A stretch of 7,706 nucleotides of DNA, from positions 1-7,706 of the forward strand of contig VGMB01000066.1 in NCBI GenBank assembly GCA_016866585.1, written 5' to 3'. Under the pieces are notes generated by a model. The model did no database searches and was not told the origin of the DNA. It saw nothing but the letters and a program-made list of their open reading frames with translations. Below, piece by piece: positions 1 through 6,699 of the stretch (positions are counted from its first letter, which is position 1; the number at the start of each line of letters is the position of its first letter). The translations under genes were made by a program, and so were the position numbers. The stretch comes from Chlamydiota bacterium. Its GTDB lineage: Bacteria; Chlamydiota; Chlamydiia; Chlamydiales; Rhabdochlamydiaceae.

Positions 1-1145
1 AGGACAAGAGTCGCCGAGAAGTGGGCACATAGGATTGATCCGAGAAGAGGCGCTATACATCCCCTAACCCCTACAGTTGCCACATTCACACTGCTATAGA
101 TCGAACTATCTTCTCTTTTTGCGAAAATAGGACCGGATAAATTCCAGCTAAGCTCGCTACCAGCCTGCATAACCCCATAAAGCAGATAAGCAAGATATAA
201 CCAAGACTGATGGAACAATGACATCAAGAGCACAATAGGAAATAAGGCTGCAAGGACTGTCACGATGCCACTAAAACGAAAAATATTTAACTTACTCATC
301 AACCATGACCAGTATTTCGTTGTCATGGAAAAGCCTATTCCCTTACACACAGAAAGAGCGATAGCGAGCTCGGTATAAGATAATTGAAGATTATCGAAAA
401 AAAATTTAGGCAGTGCAGGTTGCATAATCATGAGACCTGAGCCGCCGAGAAAAAAACCAATTTGAAACTGTCTAAAGTCTGCTCGCCTACAGCACAACTT
501 CCATCCATTGACCCATGGATCTATAATTTTATTCTTCAACGAAGAAGGTGGGGTCTGAGGTTTAATACTGGTTTTAGGAAGAGGTATTCTCAACTGAAAA
601 AAAATACTAGCCAGGCCAAATACTGCGCATGCTGGGAACAAAAAACGCCAAATCCCTGGGTGAACATCCAAGAGGTCTCCAATCAACATTGGTAAAAATA
701 TGCCTCCAAGATAAGAGACTGCTGATCCATATGCAAAAACCTTATGCCTATGGGATTGCTCCATATTTATTTTGAGGATCTCCATCCAAGCGGGCACCAC
801 ACCCCTTTTTAGCATCATATATAAACAGCCTGAGGCAACAAAAAACCAGGGGTTATCTACAAAAGGAAAAAAGAAAAAAGGAAGATAGGCAAAAATAGAA
901 CCGATGATGATATTAGACTTAAGCCTATCGCTGCGCTCTTTTACCAAAGAGCTCCAGTAGATAGAGACAATAGATAGTATAGGCTTTAGTGCTAAAAAGA
1001 CGGCCACATGAAAGGAAGAGGCGTGTAAATCTTTATAAAGAATAAAGATAAGCAGACCATATAGCGTCCAGAAGGGCGTTTTCAAAATACTGGTCCAAAG
1101 ATACGCACACCGGGTTTTTTTAGCGATCAAATCTAAATCATTCAC
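1..1145 (-). CDS. MFS transporter, 3' end beyond the window
   Basis: An open frame of 381 codons runs without a stop from a GTG at 1145-1143 off the left edge. The protein is very hydrophobic, with about eleven membrane segments (roughly residues 18-36, 44-65, 78-96, 99-116, 136-156, 164-184, 225-245, 258-275, 290-310, 314-330 and 352-375). A long basic cytoplasmic loop (about 186-222) sits between the sixth and seventh, the 6+6 plan of the major facilitator superfamily. The loop after the second segment carries SLVKERSDRLKSN, close to the MFS loop motif with its Asp-Arg pair. It should be an inner-membrane carrier; the substrate cannot be read from sequence. The last segment and C-terminus are missing only because the window ends. 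It is divergent from the M48 protease gene. Family assignment is firm, substrate unknown. Confidence 0.85.
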   Translation of the reverse strand, partial: MNDLDLIAKKTRCAYLWTSILKTPFWTLYGLLIFILYKDLHASSFHVAVFLALKPILSIVSIYWSSLVKERSDRLKSNIIIGSIFAYLPFFFFPFVDNPWFFVASGCLYMMLKRGVVPAWMEILKINMEQSHRHKVFAYGSAVSYLGGIFLPMLIGDLLDVHPGIWRFLFPACAVFGLASIFFQLRIPLPKTSIKPQTPPSSLKNKIIDPWVNGWKLCCRRADFRQFQIGFFLGGSGLMIMQPALPKFFFDNLQLSYTELAIALSVCKGIGFSMTTKYWSWLMSKLNIFRFSGIVTVLAALFPIVLLMSLFHQSWLYLAYLLYGVMQAGSELSWNLSGPIFAKREDSSIYSSVNVATVGVRGCIAPLLGSILCAHFSATLV

Positions 1146-1425
1146 AAAGCATCCTTATTTTCGAAAGACAGCTTGTAAAATATAGACAAATTAAAAAAAG
1201 CCATAAAATATGAATAATCTCATTTTAGATCAAAAAACAATAATTAAATAACACGAAGATAATATCATCGAGTTACTCACCTTTCAATACAATTCCTTAA
1301 AAACTAATATTTTTATCAAACAAACAATTTTTTAATAGTACTGAAAAAATAATTTTCATTTTTTTAAGAAAAAAAAACCACTTATATCATATAGATAAAA
1401 TTATATTTATGAATTAAGGGATGAC
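1146..1425. other. AT-rich divergent intergenic region
   Basis: This 280-base spacer between the divergent MFS and M48 genes is extremely AT-rich and holds no convincing ORF or RNA gene. It must carry both promoters. Hexamers resembling a -10 box exist ahead of the protease gene (TAAAAT at 1396-1401, TATCAT at 1385-1390), but neither has a good -35 partner, so no promoter is called. A run of seven T, AAG and nine A (1359-1377) forms a pure A/T palindrome about 50 bases before the protease start, which could be bent DNA or a weak hairpin. Confidence 0.5.
1152..1156 (-). promoter_or_regulatory. Ribosome binding site deciding the GTG start of the MFS gene
   Basis: On the minus strand AAGGA lies six bases before the GTG at 1145. 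No in-frame ATG lies nearby upstream, and the first ATG (1152-1150) is in another frame and stops after four codons. The Shine-Dalgarno spacing therefore supports GTG as the true start. Confidence 0.7.
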
Positions 1426-2604
1426 ATGCCTAAAAAAAAGATATGCATTACAACTGGTTTAACCTTTCTTGTATTTGGCCTTATAGGCTGTGGTGTAAAT
1501 CCGGTTACAGGAAAAAATGAGCTGCAATTTGTATCTGAGTCCCAAGAAATAGAAATTGGTCAACAGTACTATCCATACCTAGTCCAAGCTGAAGGTGGCG
1601 TATATTCTGCTAACAATTCAATCAATGAGTATGTAGCAAATGTTGGAAGAAAACTTGCCAGAGTATCAGATCGTCCCCATCTTCCTTATGAGTTTACGGT
1701 TCTTGACAACAGCATACCCAATGCATGGGCTCTTCCTGGCGGAAAAATTTCAATTAATATAGGACTTCTTGTGAACTTGGAAAACGAAGCAGAGTTAGCA
1801 GCAGTACTTGGCCATGAGATAGTTCACAGCGCAGCAAGGCATGGGGCACAAGCTATGCAGAGAGCGGCATTCTTACAAACTGGCATGGTAGGCCTGTCCA
1901 CAGCTGTGGCCGGCTCTAACTACGAAGGAGCCGTCATGCAAGGAGCTAACATCGGAGTCGGTCTTATTACTTCAAAATATAGTAGATCTGCAGAGCTTGA
2001 GGCTGATAAATATGGAATCAAATACATGGAAAAAGCTGGCTACAATCCAGAAGCAGCTGTCACTTTGCAAGAAATGTTTGTAAAGCTCGAAAAAGAAAGA
2101 AACACGTCATGGATGGAAGGGTTATTTGCCACTCACCCACCATCAGAAGAAAGGGTCAAGGCTAACGAGATATCTACCAAGGAATATCCAGAGGGGGGAT
2201 ATCTTGGCGAAAATGAATATAAGGAGGCCATAGCCCAGCTCATAAAAAATAAACCGGCATATGAAGCGATGGAAAAAGGATATCGATTACTATATATAGG
2301 GGGATATGCAGGGGCTCTTGAACAGGCTCAAATAGCCATAAAAATTGAGCCCCGTGAAGGCCATTTTTACAACCTGCAAGGAAAAGCCCAAATTGCTCTT
2401 GGCAGATACAGACAAGCCTTATCATCTTTTGATACTGCTATAAACAGAAATCCAAACTACTTTGAATACTACTTGCAAAGAGGCCTTCTGAAAAAAAAGC
2501 TGAACATGAATGGAAAGCCTGACTTACAAAAAAGCTTTGAGCTGCTACCCACCCAGGAAGCTTATGATGCTCTTGGTTATGTTCAAGCCAAACCTAAAAG
2601 ATAA
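1426..2604 (+). CDS. M48 family zinc metalloprotease lipoprotein with C-terminal TPR repeats (BepA/LoiP-like)
   Basis: The product (392 aa) should be a cell-envelope protease acting in the periplasm, probably in outer-membrane protein quality control like BepA or LoiP. A lysine-rich start and hydrophobic stretch (residues 6-21) end in the lipobox LIGC, so Cys22 is the likely lipidated residue. NPVTGKNELQFVSESQEI (25-42) is the typical opening of mature M48 lipoproteins. The zinc site is HEIVH (130-134), and the third ligand is Glu190 in SAELEAD (188-194). THPPSEERV (237-245) matches the conserved THP segment of the family. Residues about 285-385 look like two to three TPR units, as in BepA. 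The ATG has AAGGG (1416-1420) five bases upstream. All key residues are present, so it should be active. A stub of an adenylation gene follows 52 bases downstream. Confidence 0.93.
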   Translation: MPKKKICITTGLTFLVFGLIGCGVNPVTGKNELQFVSESQEIEIGQQYYPYLVQAEGGVYSANNSINEYVANVGRKLARVSDRPHLPYEFTVLDNSIPNAWALPGGKISINIGLLVNLENEAELAAVLGHEIVHSAARHGAQAMQRAAFLQTGMVGLSTAVAGSNYEGAVMQGANIGVGLITSKYSRSAELEADKYGIKYMEKAGYNPEAAVTLQEMFVKLEKERNTSWMEGLFATHPPSEERVKANEISTKEYPEGGYLGENEYKEAIAQLIKNKPAYEAMEKGYRLLYIGGYAGALEQAQIAIKIEPREGHFYNLQGKAQIALGRYRQALSSFDTAINRNPNYFEYYLQRGLLKKKLNMNGKPDLQKSFELLPTQEAYDALGYVQAKPKR

Positions 2605-2656
2605 AGTCTTGAATTTTTTTAAGAAAGAAAACACTTACTAATTTGGAGATTTTTTC

Positions 2657-2971
2657 ATGCATGCCCCGACAAAAAATATAGCAATCGAAAGCAACCATGG
2701 CGTTGTATCTCAAACGGAGCTAGAAGATCTCTCCAACCAGTATGCTAATTTCTTTTTGTCGATAGGCATAAAAAACGGAGATAGAATAGGTCTTTTTTTA
2801 CATAGATCCGTAGAATTTGTCGTATGTACGTTGGCATCCAGCAAAATTGGAGCTATCTACGTACCAATAGATCCTACATATCCTAATGAGAGAAAAAAAT
2901 TTATCATAGTAGAAAATCTTCCTGATCATCTTCTTTCTAAAGAAATAAAGAAAACTGCAAAATTACTTTAG
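2657..2971 (+). pseudogene. N-terminal fragment of an AMP-forming adenylate enzyme (ANL / NRPS adenylation type)
   Basis: Only 104 codons remain of a family that is normally about 500 residues or longer. The visible part matches the start of adenylation domains. SQTELEDLSNQYANFFLSIG (18-37) corresponds to the opening 'Y-x-x-L-N-x-x-A-N' helix, then GDRIGLFLHRSVEFVV (41-56) and KIGAIYVPIDPTYPNER (62-78), core motifs A1 and A2. The AMP-binding P-loop, the later A motifs and the catalytic C-terminal subdomain with its lysine are absent, so it cannot catalyse adenylation alone. After about residue 85 the match ends and a short Lys/Leu-rich tail leads to TAG. No continuation was found in the other two plus-strand frames. 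A good ribosome binding site (GGAG, 2645-2648, eight bases before ATG) remains, so it may still be translated. It is most likely a deletion remnant; a small functional protein is possible but less likely. Confidence 0.75.
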
Positions 2972-2972
2972 A

Positions 2973-3006
2973 GGATTATAGAGCCTGCATAATCCAGGCT
3001 CTATAA
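2973..3006. terminator. Hairpin between convergent genes, probable bidirectional terminator
   Basis: A perfect 12-base stem (2976-2987 with 2995-3006, core AGAGCCTG/CAGGCTCT) closes a 7-base loop between the adenylation fragment and the convergent aldo/keto reductase. It starts 5 bases after the first stop and lies 18 bases from the second. A competing 7-base stem, GGATTAT (2973-2979) with ATAATCC (2989-2995), overlaps it. Neither strand has a U-run directly after the stem, so it is not a textbook intrinsic terminator. Position and stem strength are the main support. Confidence 0.5.
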
Positions 3007-3023
3007 AAAACATAGAGAATATT

Positions 3024-3833
3024 TTAATATCCAAATTCAGCGAAATCAGACATGCAATATCGAATGTTTCTGTTAAGAGCATCCATCAAGATCATGTCCT
3101 CTGCAGTAAGGCTGAAGTCATAAAGCTCTAAATTTTCTTTTAAATGCTTTTTACTGGTCGCTTTAGGGATCGCAGGCACTTTCTTCTCTAGAAGCCATCG
3201 TAACACGATCTGAGCCTGAGACTTTTGATATTTTTTTGCTAAAAACTCAATTACTGGATCGGTTAAAATCCTTGACTTACCTAAAGGTCTATACGCAATA
3301 AGTTGGATATGATTCATAGCACAAAATTCCAGGAGCATCTTTTGATTCAGGTATGGATGGAACTCCACCTGATTGAAGGCAAAATATGCCTCATGACGCA
3401 AAAGATCCATCATATGATGTACAGTGAAATTGCTCACTCCTATGTAACGTACCTTACCTTGATCACGCAACCTTTCCATAGCAAATATGACTTTTTCCAT
3501 GGGAAGTTCATGATCGGGAGCTTGTATGATCAATAAGTCCAAATATTCAACTTTAAGCTCATTGAGACATCTGTGACAAAGAGTAAATACGCTTGCCTTT
3601 ACGTTATTAAAATCTATATCCTCTAGATGGATCTTCGTGGATAGAAAAATCTCATCTCGCGGTACTAAAGGCAAGGCCTTAGCGATGTACGGGTGATTTT
3701 CATAAGATAGTGCCGTATCTATATGTCGGTATCCAAGCTCTAAAGCCTCGGAAACAACATCTATACATTCCTGTCCTTTCAATTCCCAAGTACCTAATCC
3801 GATCAAGGGTATCATCTTTTTTTTGACAGCCAT
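3024..3833 (-). CDS. Aldo/keto reductase with the catalytic His replaced by Gln
   Basis: This is a soluble NADPH-dependent aldo/keto reductase-type (beta/alpha)8 barrel of 269 aa, within the usual length of bacterial AKRs. Clear signatures, numbered from the chosen ATG, are GYRHIDTALSYEN (34-46, with Asp39 and Tyr44 of the tetrad), STKIH (65-69, Lys67), GVSNF (132-136), NQVEFHPYLNQ (154-164) and IPKATSKKHLKENL (222-235), the NADP 2'-phosphate region. The tetrad His normally lies in 'DLxLIHWP'; here the segment reads DLLIIQAP, giving Gln104. A GTG two codons further upstream (3839) is open, but ATG at 3833 is preferred because AGAGG lies five bases before it. The gene follows the 503-aa coiled-coil gene by 48 bases. 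A weak promoter-like pair in that gap (ATGACA, 17 bases, TAGTAA) would allow separate transcription. Family is certain; substrate and activity are not. Confidence 0.9.
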   Translation of the reverse strand: MAVKKKMIPLIGLGTWELKGQECIDVVSEALELGYRHIDTALSYENHPYIAKALPLVPRDEIFLSTKIHLEDIDFNNVKASVFTLCHRCLNELKVEYLDLLIIQAPDHELPMEKVIFAMERLRDQGKVRYIGVSNFTVHHMMDLLRHEAYFAFNQVEFHPYLNQKMLLEFCAMNHIQLIAYRPLGKSRILTDPVIEFLAKKYQKSQAQIVLRWLLEKKVPAIPKATSKKHLKENLELYDFSLTAEDMILMDALNRNIRYCMSDFAEFGY

Positions 3834-3838
3834 AATCA

Positions 3839-3844
3839 CCTCTT
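3839..3844 (-). promoter_or_regulatory. Ribosome binding site favouring the ATG start of the reductase gene
   Basis: AAGAGG on the minus strand ends five bases before ATG at 3833. It overlaps the alternative GTG at 3839, which would have no room for a binding site. This decides the start in favour of the ATG. Confidence 0.6.
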
Positions 3845-3881
3845 CAGACTATTACTACGGTAAGTACATTCTTCTGTCATG

Positions 3882-5393
3882 TTATCTTTGACTCTCTCCT
3901 AATAAAATACTTTTTCTAACTTTAGTCACAAGCTGTTTTAGGTTTACATGCTGTTGCTGCACTTTTATTACCTGCTGAGCTAGCTCTTGCTCTTTTTGCG
4001 CTAAAGATTCATGCGCCTGTTGTTTTTGTACTACGAGCTCCTCTTGTTTCATCCTTAATTGTTCTTGTTTTTCCAAAAGAGCTGTCTCCATATTTTGTAA
4101 GCTCTGTTGCCTTAATTGTTGCGCACTATGGCGTTCTTCTAATGCAATATGTCTTTGCTGCTGCTCACTTTCTCTTCTTTGTTGTAACTCTTCTATCAAA
4201 GTAAGTCTTGTGTTATTTTGTTCCTGTGATATGCGTATACGTTGTAACTGATCCTCCTTATCCCTAAGCCTTGCCTCTGCTCTTATCGAGGCTTCTTGCA
4301 CAAGGTGAAGTATCTGATCTTGCGCCATCTTTAAGGCTTGGAACTGACCGGCTACCTCACCTCTTTGGAACTCTATAGCTTCTTTATTTCCTGTCAGATG
4401 GGAAACTAAAGCAGAAACACTCTCTGATTCTTTCTTGAGAGCTATCGAACTTTGCTGGATTAATTGCTGCGTAGGCTCCATAAAAGATGAGGTTTGCTGG
4501 ATTCTCTGCTGTAGTGTTGTGAGATCTCGTAGGGAAGATTCCATAGTGTGAAAATGCTTGTCGAAACTATGAACCACTTCCATATGATCAATATGCTGCG
4601 CATCAAGATATGTTTTGAGATAGCCCATGATCTCCTCCGCATTCTTGACCTGCTCTGTTGTTCCTGGAGTATCTCCATTTTGAACAGCAAAGGCGTTGAG
4701 TGCTTTTTCTATCTTTTCTTCAACCTGTCCCATTCCCAAGACAGTTCTAGAAAATCTTGCTACATAACCTGTAAATTGTACGTTAGTATCTTTATACTCC
4801 TTTAAAGCAACCTGAGACTGTGATATGAAAGATTTCATCTCTGAGACTCTTTTTTGAATCTCTTCTCTATTTTTAGAATAACTTCCTCCTGCATCACCCA
4901 TCAATTTTAACGCGGTCTCTAATTCTTTATACGCATGATCTAATCTAGAGTTAGTTGCATTAAGCATTTGCAGCTGTGCTTTAAATAAAGAACCCTCTCT
5001 TTCCAATCGATCTGTATCTTTACTTACACTTTTAAATGCCTGATCTATTAATCTTGTCTGCCCATGAAAAAACCTCTCTTGCTGGTTTAACTGGTCGACA
5101 CTTGCCTGCATTCTCTTAAGTTCTTCAGCGCCATCTATAACATACACACCCATTAAGGATACAATACCGCACATGCCAAATCCAATTCCGGCTATTGTAT
5201 TTGACGTAAAAATGGCAATAGAAACCCCTACAACAGCGGCAACAATTCCCATCATCATAACAGACTGTGAAAAATTCGAAATGCATTTACCTTTCATAGA
5301 AGGCATCGCTGCCGTTATCAATGATGCAGCTTCCTGCTTTTGCTCTAATGCTAGACCTGCTCCCCTTCTTGGGATCTGAAATTGTACTGACAT
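3882..5393 (-). CDS. Putative Inc-like bilobed membrane protein with long Gln-rich coiled coil
   Basis: I do not recognise a named family. The 503-aa product has about 43 hydrophilic N-terminal residues and no cleavable signal peptide. Two hydrophobic segments follow (about 44-62, SVMMMGIVAAVVGVSIAIF, and 67-86), separated by only a few residues. A very long charged region (about 88-500), rich in Gln, Glu, Leu, Lys and Arg, with heptad-like spacing, completes it. Residues about 380-485 are especially rich in Gln and Glu. This layout, with both ends on one side and a bilobed hairpin, is that of chlamydial inclusion-membrane proteins secreted by type III secretion. If so, the coiled coil would face host cytosol and bind host or bacterial partners. 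The ATG has GGAG (5404-5401) seven bases upstream and lies 18 bases after the stop of the 392-aa gene, so the two are almost surely cotranscribed. A cell-envelope structural protein is the main alternative. Confidence 0.7.
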   Translation of the reverse strand: MSVQFQIPRRGAGLALEQKQEAASLITAAMPSMKGKCISNFSQSVMMMGIVAAVVGVSIAIFTSNTIAGIGFGMCGIVSLMGVYVIDGAEELKRMQASVDQLNQQERFFHGQTRLIDQAFKSVSKDTDRLEREGSLFKAQLQMLNATNSRLDHAYKELETALKLMGDAGGSYSKNREEIQKRVSEMKSFISQSQVALKEYKDTNVQFTGYVARFSRTVLGMGQVEEKIEKALNAFAVQNGDTPGTTEQVKNAEEIMGYLKTYLDAQHIDHMEVVHSFDKHFHTMESSLRDLTTLQQRIQQTSSFMEPTQQLIQQSSIALKKESESVSALVSHLTGNKEAIEFQRGEVAGQFQALKMAQDQILHLVQEASIRAEARLRDKEDQLQRIRISQEQNNTRLTLIEELQQRRESEQQQRHIALEERHSAQQLRQQSLQNMETALLEKQEQLRMKQEELVVQKQQAHESLAQKEQELAQQVIKVQQQHVNLKQLVTKVRKSILLGESQR

Positions 5394-5411
5394 ATAGTTT
5401 CTCCAAAAAAC

Positions 5412-6590
5412 TTATACTTCTGTTGATAAGTGAGCTTCCGATCCATCTTGCGTCGTTCCCATGATACCTTGAAGTCTTTTCATAAAAACCGTTAGATGCT
5501 GAGTTTCGCCGGATATTCCTCTAGCCAAATCTGAAAAATCACTCCTATTTTGCTCACTAAAAGCTTCCCACTTAGCCCTTTCTCTTTCAAGAGAGAGGAT
5601 GACATCTGATATCTTTGTTTGTAGAAGATTATTTTCTTCTTCTTGCTTGTGAAGTTTGGCTAAAAGCTCTTGTCGTTCTAAGTCTAAACTATGCGCCGAA
5701 GTAGAAACTCTTGATAATGAATCAAGAGCCTGAGTGAGCTCTGAGCTTTTTTGTTCTAAGATTTGGATGAGGATCTTGTTGTTATCTCTAACAAGCTGAA
5801 GACTAACTACGGCTTCCTCAGTCATGTCTTTTAAGATTTCACGTATGCAATCAGCTTTTGACTGTATATCATTTTGAACAATAACGCTTGATTCTTTGAA
5901 CCTTGTTTCAAGGTTTTCAAGCTGTGAAATTTTAGGTATTCCTGCTGTGAAACCGCTCCTAATCTCCTGTAATTGATGACGGATTGTTCCCATCATACCT
6001 AGTAATGGACCTAGAGTTTTTTTAAATTCCTCTAAATGTAAACCCATATCCTCATTTTGTTCTTTGATCTCCTCTGCAAACTCTCTTGTAAGGAAAGCTT
6101 GCTTTTCCATATCATCTGACCTACCTTCTACCACAGTTTTTTGTATTTTTTCCGCCCCATGCTCTACCTTATCTGCAGCCGACCCTATCTTATCAGCGAC
6201 TATCCTACCCTTTTTAGCTGCAAGCTCGACTTGAATTGCGGCTTTTCGAGCTTGGATCACCGCCTCAGATACTTTATCAGCAGCGCCAGAAATATCGGAG
6301 AACTTAGACCACATCCAATGACCTATCCCGCCAGTACAAAGATTTACAACACCTAATCCACCCAGCACATAGCTAGAATTTACCAGTGCATATCCCATGA
6401 TCGATATTGATGTAAAATGCGATAGACCAAATATGGTAGTTCCTGCACATTTTTGCATGTTGAAAGAGCGATTATTTCCATTTTGAGAAAAAACTGGTTC
6501 TATTTGCATAGCATCGTTATTGGCATCTTCCATCCCTATAGGCTGAGAAGTTATAACCATTTGAGATGTGGTTCCGGACACTGAACTCAT
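5412..6590 (-). CDS. Putative Inc-like bilobed membrane protein with coiled coil, first gene of the pair
   Basis: I do not recognise a named family. The 392-aa product starts with about 48 residues rich in Ser, Thr, Asn and Gln (MSSVSGTTSQMVITSQ at the start), a composition typical of type III secretion signals. Two hydrophobic segments (about 49-70 and 74-94) with a very short turn follow. Next is an Ala/Lys/Glu-rich amphipathic stretch (about 100-155) in which AADKV occurs twice (103-107 and 138-142). Coiled-coil-like sequence then runs to about 375, strongest near 300-345. The layout matches the downstream 503-aa protein although no close sequence identity is evident by eye. Both fit the chlamydial Inc plan, with a role at a host-facing membrane as the inference. 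The start is firm, with GGAGGGG (6601-6595) four bases before ATG. It leads a likely two-gene operon and may be followed by the reductase gene. Confidence 0.7.
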   Translation of the reverse strand: MSSVSGTTSQMVITSQPIGMEDANNDAMQIEPVFSQNGNNRSFNMQKCAGTTIFGLSHFTSISIMGYALVNSSYVLGGLGVVNLCTGGIGHWMWSKFSDISGAADKVSEAVIQARKAAIQVELAAKKGRIVADKIGSAADKVEHGAEKIQKTVVEGRSDDMEKQAFLTREFAEEIKEQNEDMGLHLEEFKKTLGPLLGMMGTIRHQLQEIRSGFTAGIPKISQLENLETRFKESSVIVQNDIQSKADCIREILKDMTEEAVVSLQLVRDNNKILIQILEQKSSELTQALDSLSRVSTSAHSLDLERQELLAKLHKQEEENNLLQTKISDVILSLERERAKWEAFSEQNRSDFSDLARGISGETQHLTVFMKRLQGIMGTTQDGSEAHLSTEV

Positions 6591-6594
6591 AAAT

Positions 6595-6601
6595 CCCCTC
6601 C
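6595..6601 (-). promoter_or_regulatory. Strong ribosome binding site of the 392-aa Inc-like gene
   Basis: GGAGGGG on the minus strand, with its GGAGG core about six bases before ATG at 6590, is the best Shine-Dalgarno sequence in the window. It suggests high translation of this protein. Confidence 0.75.
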
Positions 6602-6699
6602 ATGAAGAAAATTAAGACAAGGTTAAGAAGATTTTAAGAGTAGAAAAAAAAATAATTAACTTAAAGTTTTTTTTTGAAATCAAAAAAACGAGAGCTGGC
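6602..6699 (-). promoter_or_regulatory. Spacer likely holding the promoter of the Inc-like operon
   Basis: This AT-rich stretch lies between the methyltransferase stop and the Inc-like operon. A T9-GAAAT-C-A7 palindrome (6667-6688) stands just after the methyltransferase stop; it could be a weak hairpin for that gene or bent DNA. A possible -10 box, TAAAAT (6636-6631), has only a poor -35 (TTAATT, 6659-6654) at 17 bases, so no exact promoter is claimed. The gap suggests separate transcription of the Inc-like pair, but readthrough is possible. Confidence 0.35.

Noticed and set aside
462..695. Open frame of 77 codons on the plus strand
   Set aside because: It lies antisense inside the well-supported MFS transporter gene, has no recognisable protein features and no good ribosome binding site.
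1138..1152. Four-codon mini-frame (ATG to TGA) overlapping the GTG start of the MFS gene, as a possible regulatory leader
   Set aside because: Its ATG overlaps the Shine-Dalgarno of the GTG start and has none of its own; most likely chance.
2240..2425. Small antisense open frame inside the M48 gene, and 3303-3536 opposite the reductase
   Set aside because: Both are antisense shadows of genes with clear conserved motifs.
2607..2624. Short hairpin TCTTGAA/TTTAAGA just after the M48 stop as a terminator
   Set aside because: The stem is A/T-only apart from two pairs, includes a G-U pair, and is followed by A/G rather than U. It is too weak to call.
3852..3880. Promoter-like ATGACA - 17 bases - TAGTAA on the minus strand before the reductase
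   Set aside because: The -35 is good, but the -10 matches only three of six bases and would give a very short leader. It is noted with the gene but not called.
4548..4805. Open frames within and opposite the coiled-coil genes (also 4460-4690, 5173-5379, 6141-6356)
   Set aside because: They are out-of-frame or antisense readings of the two long coiled-coil genes, with odd composition and no family resemblance.
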